The notes below the pieces were generated by a model. That model saw nothing but the letters and a program-made list of their open reading frames with translations. It made no database searches and was not told the origin of the DNA. Source: Pseudomonadota bacterium (GTDB taxonomy: Bacteria > Pseudomonadota > Gammaproteobacteria > Steroidobacterales > Steroidobacteraceae). From it: a stretch of 64,000 nt of DNA. The first letter of the stretch is position 1; each line of letters starts with the position of its first letter. Made by a program: the position numbers and the translations under genes. Below, in pieces: positions 28,911-37,257 of the stretch. The DNA is taken from the NCBI GenBank assembly GCA_018241525.1, contig JAFEDR010000010.1, positions 620,001 through 684,000 on the forward strand, written 5' to 3'.

Positions 28911-29753
28911 TTATTCAGCGGGAGGCGCCTTTCCGAACTTACCTTCCGATCCAGCGCCAACCGTTGCGCGGTGGTGAGCGAGCGTTTCCGGGATGCGATC
29001 CATGGGCTGGACTACGCCGAGTCCGGCGGGATCCTTTACGCGCACCTTGCGTCGTTCGTCTCCGTCTACCCGAACGTGCGACCAATGCGATTGGACCCCG
29101 CAAACGATTCCAACCGGCATTGCTCGCTCAATGGTCTTTGTACCTTTCAACGCGGTCCCGTCCGGGCAGGTGACAACCAATCCGCCGCTGTTGCCGGGAA
29201 AAACTTGCGCGTCGACCAAGTACGGCTGGCTCGGATCGTCGTAGCAGTCTTGAATTCGCGCGAAGCAACCTGATCGGCAAACAGGCCGCTGCCGCCCCCT
29301 GCTCATTTCGCCGAGCGGGTAGCCTAGTACGAAAGCCCCGTCGCCCTCAGACACGCCCGCTTCGCGCATTTGAGCGACCGTCCATGCCAGATCCGATCGC
29401 AAGAACTTTTCGCTAACTTCCTTCTCTCGAATCTGATCCCCACCCAAGCAGAACGCCGCGATATCCACATCCGGGTTCGGATGTCCGGCCCAGAAGAGGC
29501 GGCCGCCTTCAGACAGCGGCAAGGTGAAGTCCTTTGGCTCACCGGACTTTAAATTTAGACGCATTAAAATCTCTTTAGCCGGCTGCCGATCTTCGCCTAG
29601 GAAATTGTGGCGGCAGGTAATCAGCCACGGAATCCACCGGCAGTGCTCCTTGTCCTCGGAGTAACCGACTACCTCTGCATAGAGAGTTGCTGAGCCGAAC
29701 CAATTGCTTTGCCCTTCGCCCGCTTTCTCACCTAGCGCCACCACATAATCCAT
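28911..29753 (-). CDS. Trypsin-like serine protease (cargo of the element)
   Basis: This 280-residue chymotrypsin-fold protease has the triad candidates His49 (WLITCRHNF), Asp97 (NPDVDIAAF) and Ser189 (VFPGNSGGLV). No signal peptide is visible, so it should act in the cytoplasm. The ATG at 29753 has no good ribosome binding site. A GTG at 29777, overlapping the TAG of the upstream HTH gene (TAGTG), is an alternative that would add 8 residues and couple translation. Base composition is lower than its neighbours: three sampled 60-base lines (from 29101, 29401 and 29641) are 53, 52 and 55% G+C by hand count. That suggests recent transfer. A defence or regulatory cargo role is inference. Confidence 0.75.
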   Translation of the reverse strand: MDYVVALGEKAGEGQSNWFGSATLYAEVVGYSEDKEHCRWIPWLITCRHNFLGEDRQPAKEILMRLNLKSGEPKDFTLPLSEGGRLFWAGHPNPDVDIAAFCLGGDQIREKEVSEKFLRSDLAWTVAQMREAGVSEGDGAFVLGYPLGEMSRGRQRPVCRSGCFARIQDCYDDPSQPYLVDAQVFPGNSGGLVVTCPDGTALKGTKTIERAMPVGIVCGVQSHWSHVRVDGDERRKVRVKDPAGLGVVQPMDRIPETLAHHRATVGAGSEGKFGKAPPAE

Positions 29754-29776
29754 GTAGAGAGGCGGAAGCCGCGCCA

Positions 29777-30139
29777 CTAGCGTGCATCCCACCGTCGCAC
29801 GCGAGCCCGAATCATTCTCGATCGCTTCAGCGCGACGTCGAACGCGTGGCCGGCGCCGAGGATCTTGAGCGTCGTGGCGCTCGCCGCGTACCTGCCGCTG
29901 GAGTCGGGCTTGATCATGGCGGCCATCTGGTAGTCGTAACTCGGGTGCGCCGGGTTCAGAAGGTCGCGTAGCTGCCGGACGCTGACGCGGAGCGCCGCCG
30001 CGATCTGCTTTTGGCCGGTGACGATTCGGTCGCGAGGTACGGCGGCTCGTAGCGCATGAACCCTCCACGCGCGGACGAAGATGAGCCCTTCGGCGGCTCC
30101 GCCTTCCTCGTAATTCGGGATTACCTTCGGCCGTCCCAC
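29777..30139 (-). CDS. Small helix-turn-helix DNA-binding protein
   Basis: This is a 120-residue frame. Residues about 54-72 (GQKQIAAALRVSVRQLRDLL and flanks) form a helix-turn-helix. It is followed by a wing-like SGRYAASATTLKIL seen in small phage and plasmid DNA-binding proteins. The GTG at 30139 is preceded by GAGGAG and gives the natural-looking N-terminus MGRPKVIPNYE. The frame is open further upstream, so the start is uncertain. It sits immediately upstream of the protease gene in the same direction and divergent from the other HTH gene, with the direct-repeat operator candidate at its start. Confidence 0.6.
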   Translation of the reverse strand: MGRPKVIPNYEEGGAAEGLIFVRAWRVHALRAAVPRDRIVTGQKQIAAALRVSVRQLRDLLNPAHPSYDYQMAAMIKPDSSGRYAASATTLKILGAGHAFDVALKRSRMIRARVRRWDAR

Positions 30140-30184
30140 AAACCGCCGCTCCTCTAGACCACCCGGTACCACAAACCGCCGCTC
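30136..30184. repeat. Pair of 16-bp direct repeats between divergent HTH genes
   Basis: The sequence ccacaaaccgccgctc occurs at 30136-30151 and again at 30169-30184, perfectly conserved and 33 bp apart (about three helical turns). It lies between the leftward HTH/protease unit and the rightward HTH/replication operon. It is a candidate operator for one of the two regulators. The left copy overlaps the proposed GTG start of the leftward HTH gene. Confidence 0.6.
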
Positions 30185-30226
30185 AACGCGCCCCGCCCCG
30201 GCCGGCTCTGGCGGACGATTCGCGGT

Positions 30227-30472
30227 ATGAAGCGCCCATCCCGCGAACGCCGGATTCCGGACCCGAGTATCGCTCGCGGCGACGGAAATCGCGACATCCC
30301 CGTTCTGCACACGCCGACCGGCGTCGCTCGCCTCGCCGGCGTCGATCCCTCGACGGTGCGTCTGTTCGCGATGTCCGGGCGGGCGCCGGGCGTGTACCAA
30401 TTGTCGACTGGCGGCAGGCTCGTGTTCGACGGCGCGTTCGTGTCCGCCTTTCTCGCGCGCCATGAAAGCTGA
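30227..30472 (+). CDS. Small MerR/AlpA-like HTH regulator (81 aa)
   Basis: The first 25 residues are basic and probably disordered. The rest (LHTPTGVARLAGVDPSTVRLFAMSG and GRLVFDGAFVSAFLA) reads as a short helix-turn-helix with a C-terminal wing, like AlpA, Xis or MerR-type phage regulators. It is the first gene of a tightly overlapped rightward operon ending with the replication protein. It likely controls that operon or excision. The exact family is not certain. Confidence 0.6.
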   Translation: MKRPSRERRIPDPSIARGDGNRDIPVLHTPTGVARLAGVDPSTVRLFAMSGRAPGVYQLSTGGRLVFDGAFVSAFLARHES

Positions 30473-30605
30473 CGAGCACACCGCGACGCTCGACCTCGCC
30501 CGCGCCTTCGCGGCGGCGGTCGTCGAGGAGCTGTGGGCCGAGATCGTCGCCGAGGCTGACGCTGAGCGGGAGGCGACGCGGCCCGTTGACGACCAGCCAG
30601 CCTGA
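30462..30605 (+). CDS. Small acidic protein (47 aa)
   Basis: From the ATG at 30462 the peptide is mostly helical and acidic (LARAFAAAVVEELWAEIVAEA). It overlaps the upstream HTH gene by 11 bases and the next gene by 20 bases. That gapless packing supports translation as part of the operon. No function can be assigned. It is short enough that chance remains possible. Confidence 0.4.
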   Translation: MKADEHTATLDLARAFAAAVVEELWAEIVAEADAEREATRPVDDQPA

Positions 30606-30918
30606 GATCTTCGCGAACACTTCCAAAAACATCGTCGTGCTGGTTGTGCGCTGCTTCGGCGCCCGCGACGAATACCAAGTTTTCGAAGCGCCCATCACCG
30701 CGTGGCGCATCGCGCACGACGAGGAGAACGGCGACGTGACGCTACCCGTTTTTGCCGAGGACGTCGCCGTCGCGCTTCGCTACAGCGGCGCACACGCAAC
30801 AGCCATCTACGACACTGACCAGCGAATCGGCTGGACCGCTGACGGCGCGATGTGCCGCGATGAACTTGTCCGAGCGCTCAAGGCCGAAGCACTCCACGCC
30901 CGGCGGCGACGCGCATGA
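30586..30918 (+). CDS. Hypothetical protein (110 aa)
   Basis: I do not recognise this protein. It appears to start at a TTG (30586), since no ATG or GTG fits, and ends overlapping the next ATG (ATGA at 30915). The sequence shows an alpha/beta pattern (NIVVLVVRCFGARDEYQVFE) and a basic C-terminal tail. Its position just before the replication gene suggests an accessory or regulatory role, but that is only inference. Confidence 0.5.
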   Translation: MTTSQPEIFANTSKNIVVLVVRCFGARDEYQVFEAPITAWRIAHDEENGDVTLPVFAEDVAVALRYSGAHATAIYDTDQRIGWTADGAMCRDELVRALKAEALHARRRRA

Positions 30919-32969
30919 GCATCCCGCGCTTCGGCGACGTCGCAGCGCGGCTGGTCGCCAACGGCTACAAGCCGGTTCCCGTCGGGTATGGCACCAAGGA
31001 TGTCCTGCCCAAAGAGTGGACCCAGTACGAATACCCGCGCGAGGCACAGCGCTGGGCAAACGAAGCCACCAGCCTCCTAACGAAGCTGAACCCCGCCGGC
31101 GACATCGACGTGCGCGATGCGGCGTTGGCGGCGGAACTCGACGAGCTGCTGGTGCGGATGATCGGCGCGGGACCGAAGCGCATCGGACGAGCCCCGAAGC
31201 TGCTGCGGGTGTTCCGCCTCGAAGGCGAGCCGTTCGAGAAGATCCAGACCGCCGGCTATCGACTCCCCGGCGACAGTCCCGAGGACAAGCCCCACAAGGT
31301 CGAAATCCTCGCCGACCGCCAGCAGTTTGTCTGCTACAACCGCCACCCCGAAACCGGCAAGCCGTACACGTGGAATGGAAGCGGCGACCCGTTGTCGGTG
31401 CCGTCGGGCGAACTGCCGACGATTACGCGCGAGCAGGCCCAAGCCTTCATCGACGCCGCTGAAAAACGGCTAGCCGCAGTCGGCACGCGAGTCGGCAAGC
31501 TTCAAGCGAAGGACGGCGACCGACCGCATGTAACAAGCGACGCCCAGCGAGCCGCTGACCCGAGGCTGTGCCGTGCCGCGCTTGCCGCGATCCCCAACGA
31601 GGACCTCGATTGGGATGACTGGGTGTACGTCGGTCTCGCGGTGAAGGGGGCGCTCGGTGAGGACGGCTTCGACGCCTTCGATAGCTGGTCGAGCAAATCC
31701 ACCAAGTACAACGCGCAGAAGACCGCGAAGCAGTTCGCGTCCTTCGAGCCGAAGCAGATCGGCGCCGGCACGATATACCACCTAGCCGAAGAACACGGCT
31801 GGAAGCGGTCGTGTTTGCTGCTTGGACCCGCGGCGTCGATTGGGACGCGCGACGAATGGCACGGCTTCCCCTACGAGCCGCCCGAGATCGTCGCGAACTT
31901 CATCCCCGAAGACGCCGGCGGCAGCGTCGGTCCCGGCGGCCACGGCAAGACCACGCTCGCGCTGTACGAGTCGATCATGATCCGGCTCGGCCGCCCTCTC
32001 TACGGCCGCAAGATCGCGCGCAGCGGTCCGACGCTGGTGGTGACGGCGGAGGATCGGCGCGAGATCGTCTTTTCGCGCACGAACCAGATTTGCCGTGGAC
32101 TCCGCCTAAATGCCGACGAAATCGAACACGTCCGCACCGGCATCTTCGTCGAGGACGTCACCGGCAGCCTCGCGCGCATCGCCGAAGCCGACCGCAGCGG
32201 CGCAGTTCACCCCGGCGCGCTGATGAGCGGAATCGTGGACGCGTACAAGGACGCCGGCCTAGCAACCGTCATCCTCGATCCGACTTCGCTGCTCGGTCCC
32301 GGCGAAACCTTCGGCAACGACGGCGCTGCTGCGCTGCTGCGAATTTCCCGGTACCTGTCGCGGGAACTTCGGGCGGCGGTGCGGCTGATTCATCACGTCT
32401 CGCAAGAAGTCGCCCGCAACAAGCTAATGGATCAATACGCGGCGCGCGGCGGCACAGCCTTCGTCGACAACAGCCGGTTCCAGCATCAGTTGATCGTGCT
32501 GGAAGAACGGAAGCTGGTCGTTTCGGGATGGGGCACGTTTCGCGTGCCGGACCGCGCGAGCGACGCCGCGATCGCTAAAGGGCGCGTGCTCGGAATCCTC
32601 GTCCACAAGCTTTCGTACGCAGAGCGTGACCGCGTGCCGATCTTCGTGCTGCGCGACGGATTCGAGTTCACGTATCTCGAAGCACTCGGAGGCGACATGA
32701 GCGTCGAAGAACACGAGGCGGAAACCGCGAAGGACGCCGCGACCATTCACGCCTTCCTCGTCCGCAAGACGGATCAGGGGCACTTCATCACGGCGAACTC
32801 GCTGGTGAGCGACTACCTCGACGAGGTGGGCTTGACCCGTATCCGGGCTCAGAAGGCCATCGCGGAGGCCCGACGAATCGGCGCCGTCGTCGAGACCGAC
32901 CTACCGCCCGACCAGAGGCGCGGCCAGCGGAAGACGTACCTGAAGCCCACCTCGGAGTACCCGTTGTGA
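30915..32969 (+). CDS. Primase-polymerase / RecA-like helicase replication protein
   Basis: This 684-residue protein has three parts. The N-terminal primase-polymerase-like domain (about 1-180) carries GDIDVRDA as the metal-binding acidic motif and KRIGRAPKLLRVFR. A PriCT-2 domain follows (about 218-292, AIPNEDLDWDDWVYVGLAVKG). The AAA/RepA-like ATPase has Walker A GPGGHGKT at 339-346, a Walker B-like VILDP and the motif LIHHVS. The C-terminal 90 residues resemble a winged helix. Such proteins start and unwind satellite, plasmid or phage replication. Iteron-like repeats begin four bases after its stop, the classical place for its origin. Confidence 0.85.
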   Translation: MSIPRFGDVAARLVANGYKPVPVGYGTKDVLPKEWTQYEYPREAQRWANEATSLLTKLNPAGDIDVRDAALAAELDELLVRMIGAGPKRIGRAPKLLRVFRLEGEPFEKIQTAGYRLPGDSPEDKPHKVEILADRQQFVCYNRHPETGKPYTWNGSGDPLSVPSGELPTITREQAQAFIDAAEKRLAAVGTRVGKLQAKDGDRPHVTSDAQRAADPRLCRAALAAIPNEDLDWDDWVYVGLAVKGALGEDGFDAFDSWSSKSTKYNAQKTAKQFASFEPKQIGAGTIYHLAEEHGWKRSCLLLGPAASIGTRDEWHGFPYEPPEIVANFIPEDAGGSVGPGGHGKTTLALYESIMIRLGRPLYGRKIARSGPTLVVTAEDRREIVFSRTNQICRGLRLNADEIEHVRTGIFVEDVTGSLARIAEADRSGAVHPGALMSGIVDAYKDAGLATVILDPTSLLGPGETFGNDGAAALLRISRYLSRELRAAVRLIHHVSQEVARNKLMDQYAARGGTAFVDNSRFQHQLIVLEERKLVVSGWGTFRVPDRASDAAIAKGRVLGILVHKLSYAERDRVPIFVLRDGFEFTYLEALGGDMSVEEHEAETAKDAATIHAFLVRKTDQGHFITANSLVSDYLDEVGLTRIRAQKAIAEARRIGAVVETDLPPDQRRGQRKTYLKPTSEYPL

Positions 32970-32972
32970 GCC

Positions 32973-33154
32973 ATTCCCCCATTCCGCCGCTATTCCGCCG
33001 CTATTGCTCCGGCGCAATAAGGACAAGGGGTAGCGGATTGGCGGTTGCTATTCCGCCATTCCGCCGTCCCCTATACCGGGGGGGAATAGACGGCGGCGGA
33101 ATAGACCGACCCGCGAAGTACATCGGATCGGCTCGCCCAGCGGCCCATTCCGCC
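32973..33154. repeat. Iteron-like repeats, candidate replication origin
   Basis: The 8-mer ATTCCGCC occurs at 32981-32988, 32992-32999, 33050-33057, 33058-33065 and 33147-33154. It occurs inverted (GGCGGAAT) at 33095-33102, and there are near-copies at 32973-32980, 33003-33010 and 33081-33088. Several belong to a longer unit GCTATTCCGCC and its inverse. The cluster directly follows the replication gene. The rest of the 471-base gap (32970-33440) holds no credible gene; a packaging site and the promoter of the terminase operon may lie there, but I cannot point to them. Confidence 0.6.
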
Positions 33155-33440
33155 GAGACGCGGGAGCCCCGGGACGACCTCTCGGTAGGGGTAACGGCCG
33201 ATCGCGGCGCCTGCACAGCGGTAGGTGGTCCGGCGTGTGGTCTAGAACGCCGCCTCGGTCGCGGATTCGGCCTCCGGGACGCCCGGAGCGGCGGCCTTCA
33301 TAGGGGGTTCGGCGACGGCTTCAGGCGGATCAGCGGCTTACCAAATCAGCCTCGTAGCCCGGTCCCGCTTTCGGTCGGCCGATTCGACCCATTGCCCCGG
33401 GACGATAGGCGGCCGGCGCCCGGCCAAAGGACCACCGGCT

Positions 33441-33812
33441 ATGGGCGGTAAGACGTCCGGTCGCATGAACCCGGCCAAGACGGTGCTGCCGACGAAGGCG
33501 CGACCGGGCTGGCTGACGAAGATGGATCAACGGAGTGCACTCGCGCGCGCCCTACTCGCTCGCTTGAGCGCTGTCGAAGCGCAGCTTGGCGAGCTGACTC
33601 CGATCGAGCGGTCACTCGCGGAGCGGTGGATTCACATGGAGGCGATGACGATCCGCATGGAGACCGACATGCGCGACGGCAAGGACTTCGACGTCGGCAA
33701 GTACCTCGCCACCATCGACCGTCTACACGGCCTCGCACGCACGCTCGGACTAAAGCGCCGCGCGAATTCCGCCAAGACCCTCGCCCAGCTAGTCGCGGAG
33801 GGTGACGAATGA
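33441..33812 (+). CDS. terS: Putative terminase small subunit
   Basis: This 123-residue, mostly helical basic protein ends four bases inside the TerL start (ATGA). That is the standard place and size class for a small terminase subunit, which recognises the packaging site. The N-terminus is basic and the centre (IERSLAERWIHMEAMTIRM) looks like an oligomerisation helix. The assignment rests mainly on position and size, since I see no diagnostic motif. An AAGGA precedes the ATG. Confidence 0.55.
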   Translation: MGGKTSGRMNPAKTVLPTKARPGWLTKMDQRSALARALLARLSAVEAQLGELTPIERSLAERWIHMEAMTIRMETDMRDGKDFDVGKYLATIDRLHGLARTLGLKRRANSAKTLAQLVAEGDE

Positions 33813-35272
33813 AGCCGTTGCCGATCCTCACAGCGTTCAAGAAAGTTCTCGGCCTCGGCGGCCCCACCTGGGCTGCGTGGCGCGCGCTCGTGGGCGGCGC
33901 GTTCGGCTGCGCGTTGACGCCTGACGAGGCTGCAGTGTTTCGCGAGCTGACTGGCGGTCGCGAGCCGCTGTCGCTCCCCGCCCGCATGCTCGTGTTCGCG
34001 ATCGGCCGACGTGGCGGCAAGGATTACGTCGCCGTCCGCATTTTGATCTACCTCGCGCTGTTCGTGTCGTGGCCGCTCGCGGCCGGCGAGGTCGGCGCGC
34101 TGTTGCTGATCGCCGTCACGAAGGAACAGGCGCAGGTCGCGATGCGCTACCTCGTCGGCGCGCTCGAATCGGTCCCGGCGCTGTGGCAGGAAGTCGCGAG
34201 CACGACCAACGACACCGTCGTCTTCCGCAACGGCATCGAGATCCGGATCGCCGCCGCCGACAAGGCCAGCGTTCGCGGCGTCACCCTCCTCGGTGCGTGC
34301 CTCGACGAGTTCGCGTTTTTGAACAACTACCAAGCCACCGAGTTGCTGCGCGCGCTCGGCCCTGCGATGGCGACGCAACCGAACGCCCGCCTCGTCATCA
34401 TCTCGTCCGTCTACGCCGCCAACAGCCCGCTCGGCGAACTGTACCGCCGGCACTTCGGAACCGACGACCCGCACACACTGTTCGCGCTCGCGACCACGCG
34501 GCAGATGAACCCAAACATTCCGCAATCGTTCATCGACGAGGAGCTAGCCCGCGATCCAGTCGGCAATAGCGCCGAGTACCTCAGCATATTCCGTAGCGAC
34601 GTTGCCGAATTCATCGACCAGTCGCTCGTCGATTCGCTAACCCGCTCCGAACCTCGCGAACTGCCGCGCCAGCGCACGACCCGTGACGGCAGCAACGTCA
34701 TCTACTACGCCGGCCTCGATGTGTCGGGCGGTCGCGGGGACGCGGCTGCCTGCGCAATTGCGCACGTCGAGGGTGATCGCGTGGTCGTGGACGCGTGTCG
34801 CCGGTGGGGCGCGCCGCATGATCCGAAGGTCGTCGCCGCACAAGTCGCTGACTTCCTCGCAACCTACGGACTCAGTGCCGCGACAGGCGACACCTACGGC
34901 GCCGGGCTCGCGCGTTCCATCTACAACGACGCCGGTATCGAGCTGATCGCCGCCGAGATGGTGCGGAGCGATATCTACCTGCGACTCCTGCCGCTCATGA
35001 CGACAGCGCGGATCGAGCTCCCGCCGGAACCCATCCTCCGCGTCGAACTCCTCGGACTAGAGCGGCGCTCAGGCCGCAACGGCAAGGAGAGCATCGACCA
35101 TCGTCCGGGCGGTCACGACGACCTCGCGAACAGCGTCGCAATCGCTGCCGTCTGCGCATCGCGGGCGATGGGCAAGCCCGGCGAAGCATTCGTGATTCGA
35201 AATGAGTTTTTCGACGACTACGCCAACCCAGAGCGCGGCATCCTGCCGCGTGGATTCTGGGACGGCTTCTGA
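33809..35272 (+). CDS. terL: Terminase large subunit
   Basis: This 487-residue protein is the packaging ATPase/nuclease. It has the Walker A-like IGRRGGKD (65-72) and Walker B LLGACLDEFA (Asp166, Glu167). The C-terminal RNase H-like nuclease starts with YAGLDVSGGRGDAA and ends with HDDLANSVA, which supplies metal-binding Asp residues. Length and motif order are normal and complete, so it could be functional. It would let the element package its own DNA instead of relying on a helper's terminase. Confidence 0.9.
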   Translation: MKPLPILTAFKKVLGLGGPTWAAWRALVGGAFGCALTPDEAAVFRELTGGREPLSLPARMLVFAIGRRGGKDYVAVRILIYLALFVSWPLAAGEVGALLLIAVTKEQAQVAMRYLVGALESVPALWQEVASTTNDTVVFRNGIEIRIAAADKASVRGVTLLGACLDEFAFLNNYQATELLRALGPAMATQPNARLVIISSVYAANSPLGELYRRHFGTDDPHTLFALATTRQMNPNIPQSFIDEELARDPVGNSAEYLSIFRSDVAEFIDQSLVDSLTRSEPRELPRQRTTRDGSNVIYYAGLDVSGGRGDAAACAIAHVEGDRVVVDACRRWGAPHDPKVVAAQVADFLATYGLSAATGDTYGAGLARSIYNDAGIELIAAEMVRSDIYLRLLPLMTTARIELPPEPILRVELLGLERRSGRNGKESIDHRPGGHDDLANSVAIAAVCASRAMGKPGEAFVIRNEFFDDYANPERGILPRGFWDGF

Positions 35273-35294
35273 AACCCTAGGAGTTTAAGCACCC

Positions 35295-35618
35295 ATGGCT
35301 TCCGCCAAAAAGATCCTTATGAAGCGCGATGCGGCCGGCGACCTCGCCATCGGCGACAAGGCCGAACTCGCACGCGTACATCGCTCAACCATCGAGCTCA
35401 AGTCCGACCTCCGCGTCACCCGCGAAGTACAGCACGCCGCCTCGCAGCGTCTCGCGGAGATGGCGCGGACGCTGAGCGACGCGACCGGCAAGCCGTTTGC
35501 CGAGTGTGCGTCGCGGACGATCCGCAATAACCCGATCCTCGCGCGATTCTGGGCAGCGCGGATCGAGTCGGAGGCCCGCGCGGATGTCGCCGCGGAGGAC
35601 GTGCCGCATGACGAGTGA
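35295..35618 (+). CDS. Hypothetical protein (107 aa)
   Basis: I do not recognise this protein. It is Ala/Arg-rich and mostly helical (HAASQRLAEMARTLSDATGK), with no membrane segment. A GGAG precedes the ATG by about 14 bases. It sits 22 bases after terL, where phages normally carry the portal gene, but it is far too short to be a portal. It overlaps the next gene by 11 bases. Confidence 0.55.
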   Translation: MASAKKILMKRDAAGDLAIGDKAELARVHRSTIELKSDLRVTREVQHAASQRLAEMARTLSDATGKPFAECASRTIRNNPILARFWAARIESEARADVAAEDVPHDE

Positions 35619-35913
35619 AGAGATCCCGGGCCTCATCGGTCGCGGGAACAGCGTCGCCGAGTCCATGGAACGCGAGCTGAACCGGTTGAACACGACGCCG
35701 CCGTCGCTCGCGGACGTCCTGCTCGGAAGGCTAACGCACCGACTCGACTTCGCTTCGGCCGACGCGATGTTGCGGGAACTGAAGGCAGTCCCGCCGGAGC
35801 TGCAGCACAAGGTCGTCGTTCACTTCGGCGAGCACCAGACGACGGACCTGATCCGAGATCGGCTCGTGACGGCGCTCGCCGGCGCCGAGGCATATCGGAG
35901 GTTCAAGCAGTGA
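35608..35913 (+). CDS. Hypothetical protein (101 aa)
   Basis: I do not recognise this protein. From the ATG at 35608 it reads MTSEEIPGLIGRGNSVAES and has helices such as ADAMLRELKAVPPELQHKV. The start overlaps the previous gene and the end overlaps the next (GTGA at 35910). The overlaps suggest that the three small genes are translated together with the protease gene. Confidence 0.55.
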   Translation: MTSEEIPGLIGRGNSVAESMERELNRLNTTPPSLADVLLGRLTHRLDFASADAMLRELKAVPPELQHKVVVHFGEHQTTDLIRDRLVTALAGAEAYRRFKQ

Positions 35914-36122
35914 GCAATGTCGCCACCTCGCTAGCACTGCGACGCGGACAGCGGATGCTCGACGAGAGGCTGGACGAGATCGCGAGGTTGATCCGGTCGA
36001 TCCGCCACTCCAGCGACCCGCCCGAGGTCCGCGCCGCGCGTCTCGCCGACGCCGAACTCGACCGGCTCGCCGTTCTCAGCACGAAGGACGTCATGGCCGA
36101 GGGAGGACTGCGCCTTGAGTAG
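35910..36122 (+). CDS. Hypothetical protein (70 aa)
   Basis: I do not recognise this protein. It starts at GTG 35910 inside the previous stop region and is rich in Arg, Leu and Asp. It has a probable helical hairpin (QRMLDERLDEIARLIRSIR and a second helix after PPEV). It ends within the next gene's start. It could be a small head-assembly or gpW-like accessory protein by position, but nothing in the sequence proves it. Confidence 0.5.
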   Translation: MSNVATSLALRRGQRMLDERLDEIARLIRSIRHSSDPPEVRAARLADAELDRLAVLSTKDVMAEGGLRLE

Positions 36123-37005
36123 CTTGAAGGGTGCGGAGATCTTCGCGACCGGCACGCACAACAGCGTCGCCTTCACGACGGACGACCTCGACGCGATGGT
36201 CGCTAGCTTCGATGCGCTCGGACTCTCGGGCCGCGTACCCCTGAAAGTCGGGCACAGCGGCTTCGACCCCCGCGACGACGGAAAGCCAGCGCTCGGATGG
36301 GTGACGCGGGTTTGGCGCAGCGGCCAGAAGCTGCTCGCGGACGTCGCGGACATCCCGAAGCAGGTCGCCGACGCGATCGCCGCGAACGCCTACAAGTACT
36401 GCTCGGTCGAGCTGCTGCAGGACATGAAGGCCGGGACGCACAAGTTACCTTGGGTCCTCGATGCCGTCGCACTACTCGGCGTGTCTGCGCCGGCCGTCGG
36501 CGACCTCGCTCCGCTCCGTGAATCGCTCTCAATGCGGCGCCGCTACGAGTTCAAAGCGCGCCACCAGTTCACTCATGCCCTCGGAGGCAACCCGTCGATG
36601 ACTGATCTTACGAACGAACAGCTTCAGAACGAGATCCAGACTTTGCGCCGCCAGCTCGTCGCCGCGAATCTCGAAGGCGCCATCAACGCCGGCCGCTGCC
36701 AGCCGAACGCCCGCGTGTTGTTCTCGCGGCAGTATGGCGCGGACGCGACGCTGGAGGACCTGACTGAGTTCCTGAAGACCGCGCCGAAGCCGCCGAAGGG
36801 AGGCGTGACGTCGCGCACGAACGTCGATGCCGATCCGGCCGACACGAATGAGCGGGCGGACGCGACGCTGCTGCGGATGGCCCGGGCTCGCGTGAAGGCA
36901 GCGAAGAAGGACGGCGACGACTTGACGATGGACGCGGCCGTGAAGCTGGTTATGAAGGAAGACCCGACTCTCGCCCGCCGCTGGCAGATGCTGCCGGAAG
37001 CGTGA
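36115..37005 (+). CDS. Phage head maturation protease with scaffold-like C-terminus (Mu gpI-like)
   Basis: This is a 296-residue protein. Residues about 40-130 resemble the Mu gpI protease family: VPLKVGHSG (candidate His47), GKPALGWVTRVW and NAYKYCSVEL (candidate Ser97). The part after residue 150 is helical and charged (LTNEQLQNEIQTLRRQLVAANL), as expected for an internal scaffold. It starts at TTG 36115, overlapping the previous stop. In phages the major capsid gene follows this one. Here a terminator and a regulator follow, so the shell protein must come from elsewhere or has been lost. Confidence 0.75.
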   Translation: MSSLKGAEIFATGTHNSVAFTTDDLDAMVASFDALGLSGRVPLKVGHSGFDPRDDGKPALGWVTRVWRSGQKLLADVADIPKQVADAIAANAYKYCSVELLQDMKAGTHKLPWVLDAVALLGVSAPAVGDLAPLRESLSMRRRYEFKARHQFTHALGGNPSMTDLTNEQLQNEIQTLRRQLVAANLEGAINAGRCQPNARVLFSRQYGADATLEDLTEFLKTAPKPPKGGVTSRTNVDADPADTNERADATLLRMARARVKAAKKDGDDLTMDAAVKLVMKEDPTLARRWQMLPEA

Positions 37006-37173
37006 TCGTTTTGCGCCCCCGGGCCGGTAAGACGGTTTGTCTCCAGTGTTGGCCGTCGCCCGCTCCTACGCCGCCCCGGGGGTGCTCTTTTCCGCATGTG
37101 CGATACACAGATTTCCCTGCGAACCAACGGTGGGCGCTGATTTTCCATCCTTCATCTGCGGCGCTCCCCGCTT

Positions 37174-37214
37174 CACGGCCCGCCGTTCGCCTCCCTTCGC
37201 GGGCCGTGTTTTTT
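37174..37214 (+). terminator. Intrinsic terminator after the packaging operon
   Basis: CACGGCCCGC (37174-37183) pairs perfectly with GCGGGCCGTG (37199-37208) over 10 bp and is followed by six T. It ends the rightward packaging operon. The 276-base gap 37006-37281 otherwise holds only this terminator and the palindrome at 37240-37257. Confidence 0.9.
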
Positions 37215-37239
37215 CACGATGTCGCCTTTTTCGGTGATA

Positions 37240-37257
37240 CTAGGTAATATTACGTAG
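37240..37257. promoter_or_regulatory. Palindromic operator candidate upstream of the RHH gene
   Basis: The perfect 10-bp palindrome GTAATATTAC (37244-37253) lies within an imperfect 18-bp one (CTA...TAG arms). It is one of the most AT-rich patches in the window and begins 42 bases before the RHH start. Ribbon-helix-helix proteins commonly repress their own promoters through such sites. Autoregulation is inferred. Confidence 0.5.

Noticed and set aside
30140..30481. Upstream extension of the leftward HTH gene to 234 codons
   Set aside because: The extra part is antisense to the 81-aa HTH gene and crosses the direct-repeat control region; a GTG with a good ribosome binding site exists at 30139.
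32966..33451. 161-codon frame in the gap after the replication gene
   Set aside because: It runs through the iteron cluster, is low-complexity (Arg/Gly/Pro) and lacks a ribosome binding site.
37002..37247. 81-codon frame after the head protease, possible missing structural gene
   Set aside because: It spans the strong terminator, has no ribosome binding site, and its translation matches no phage protein I know.
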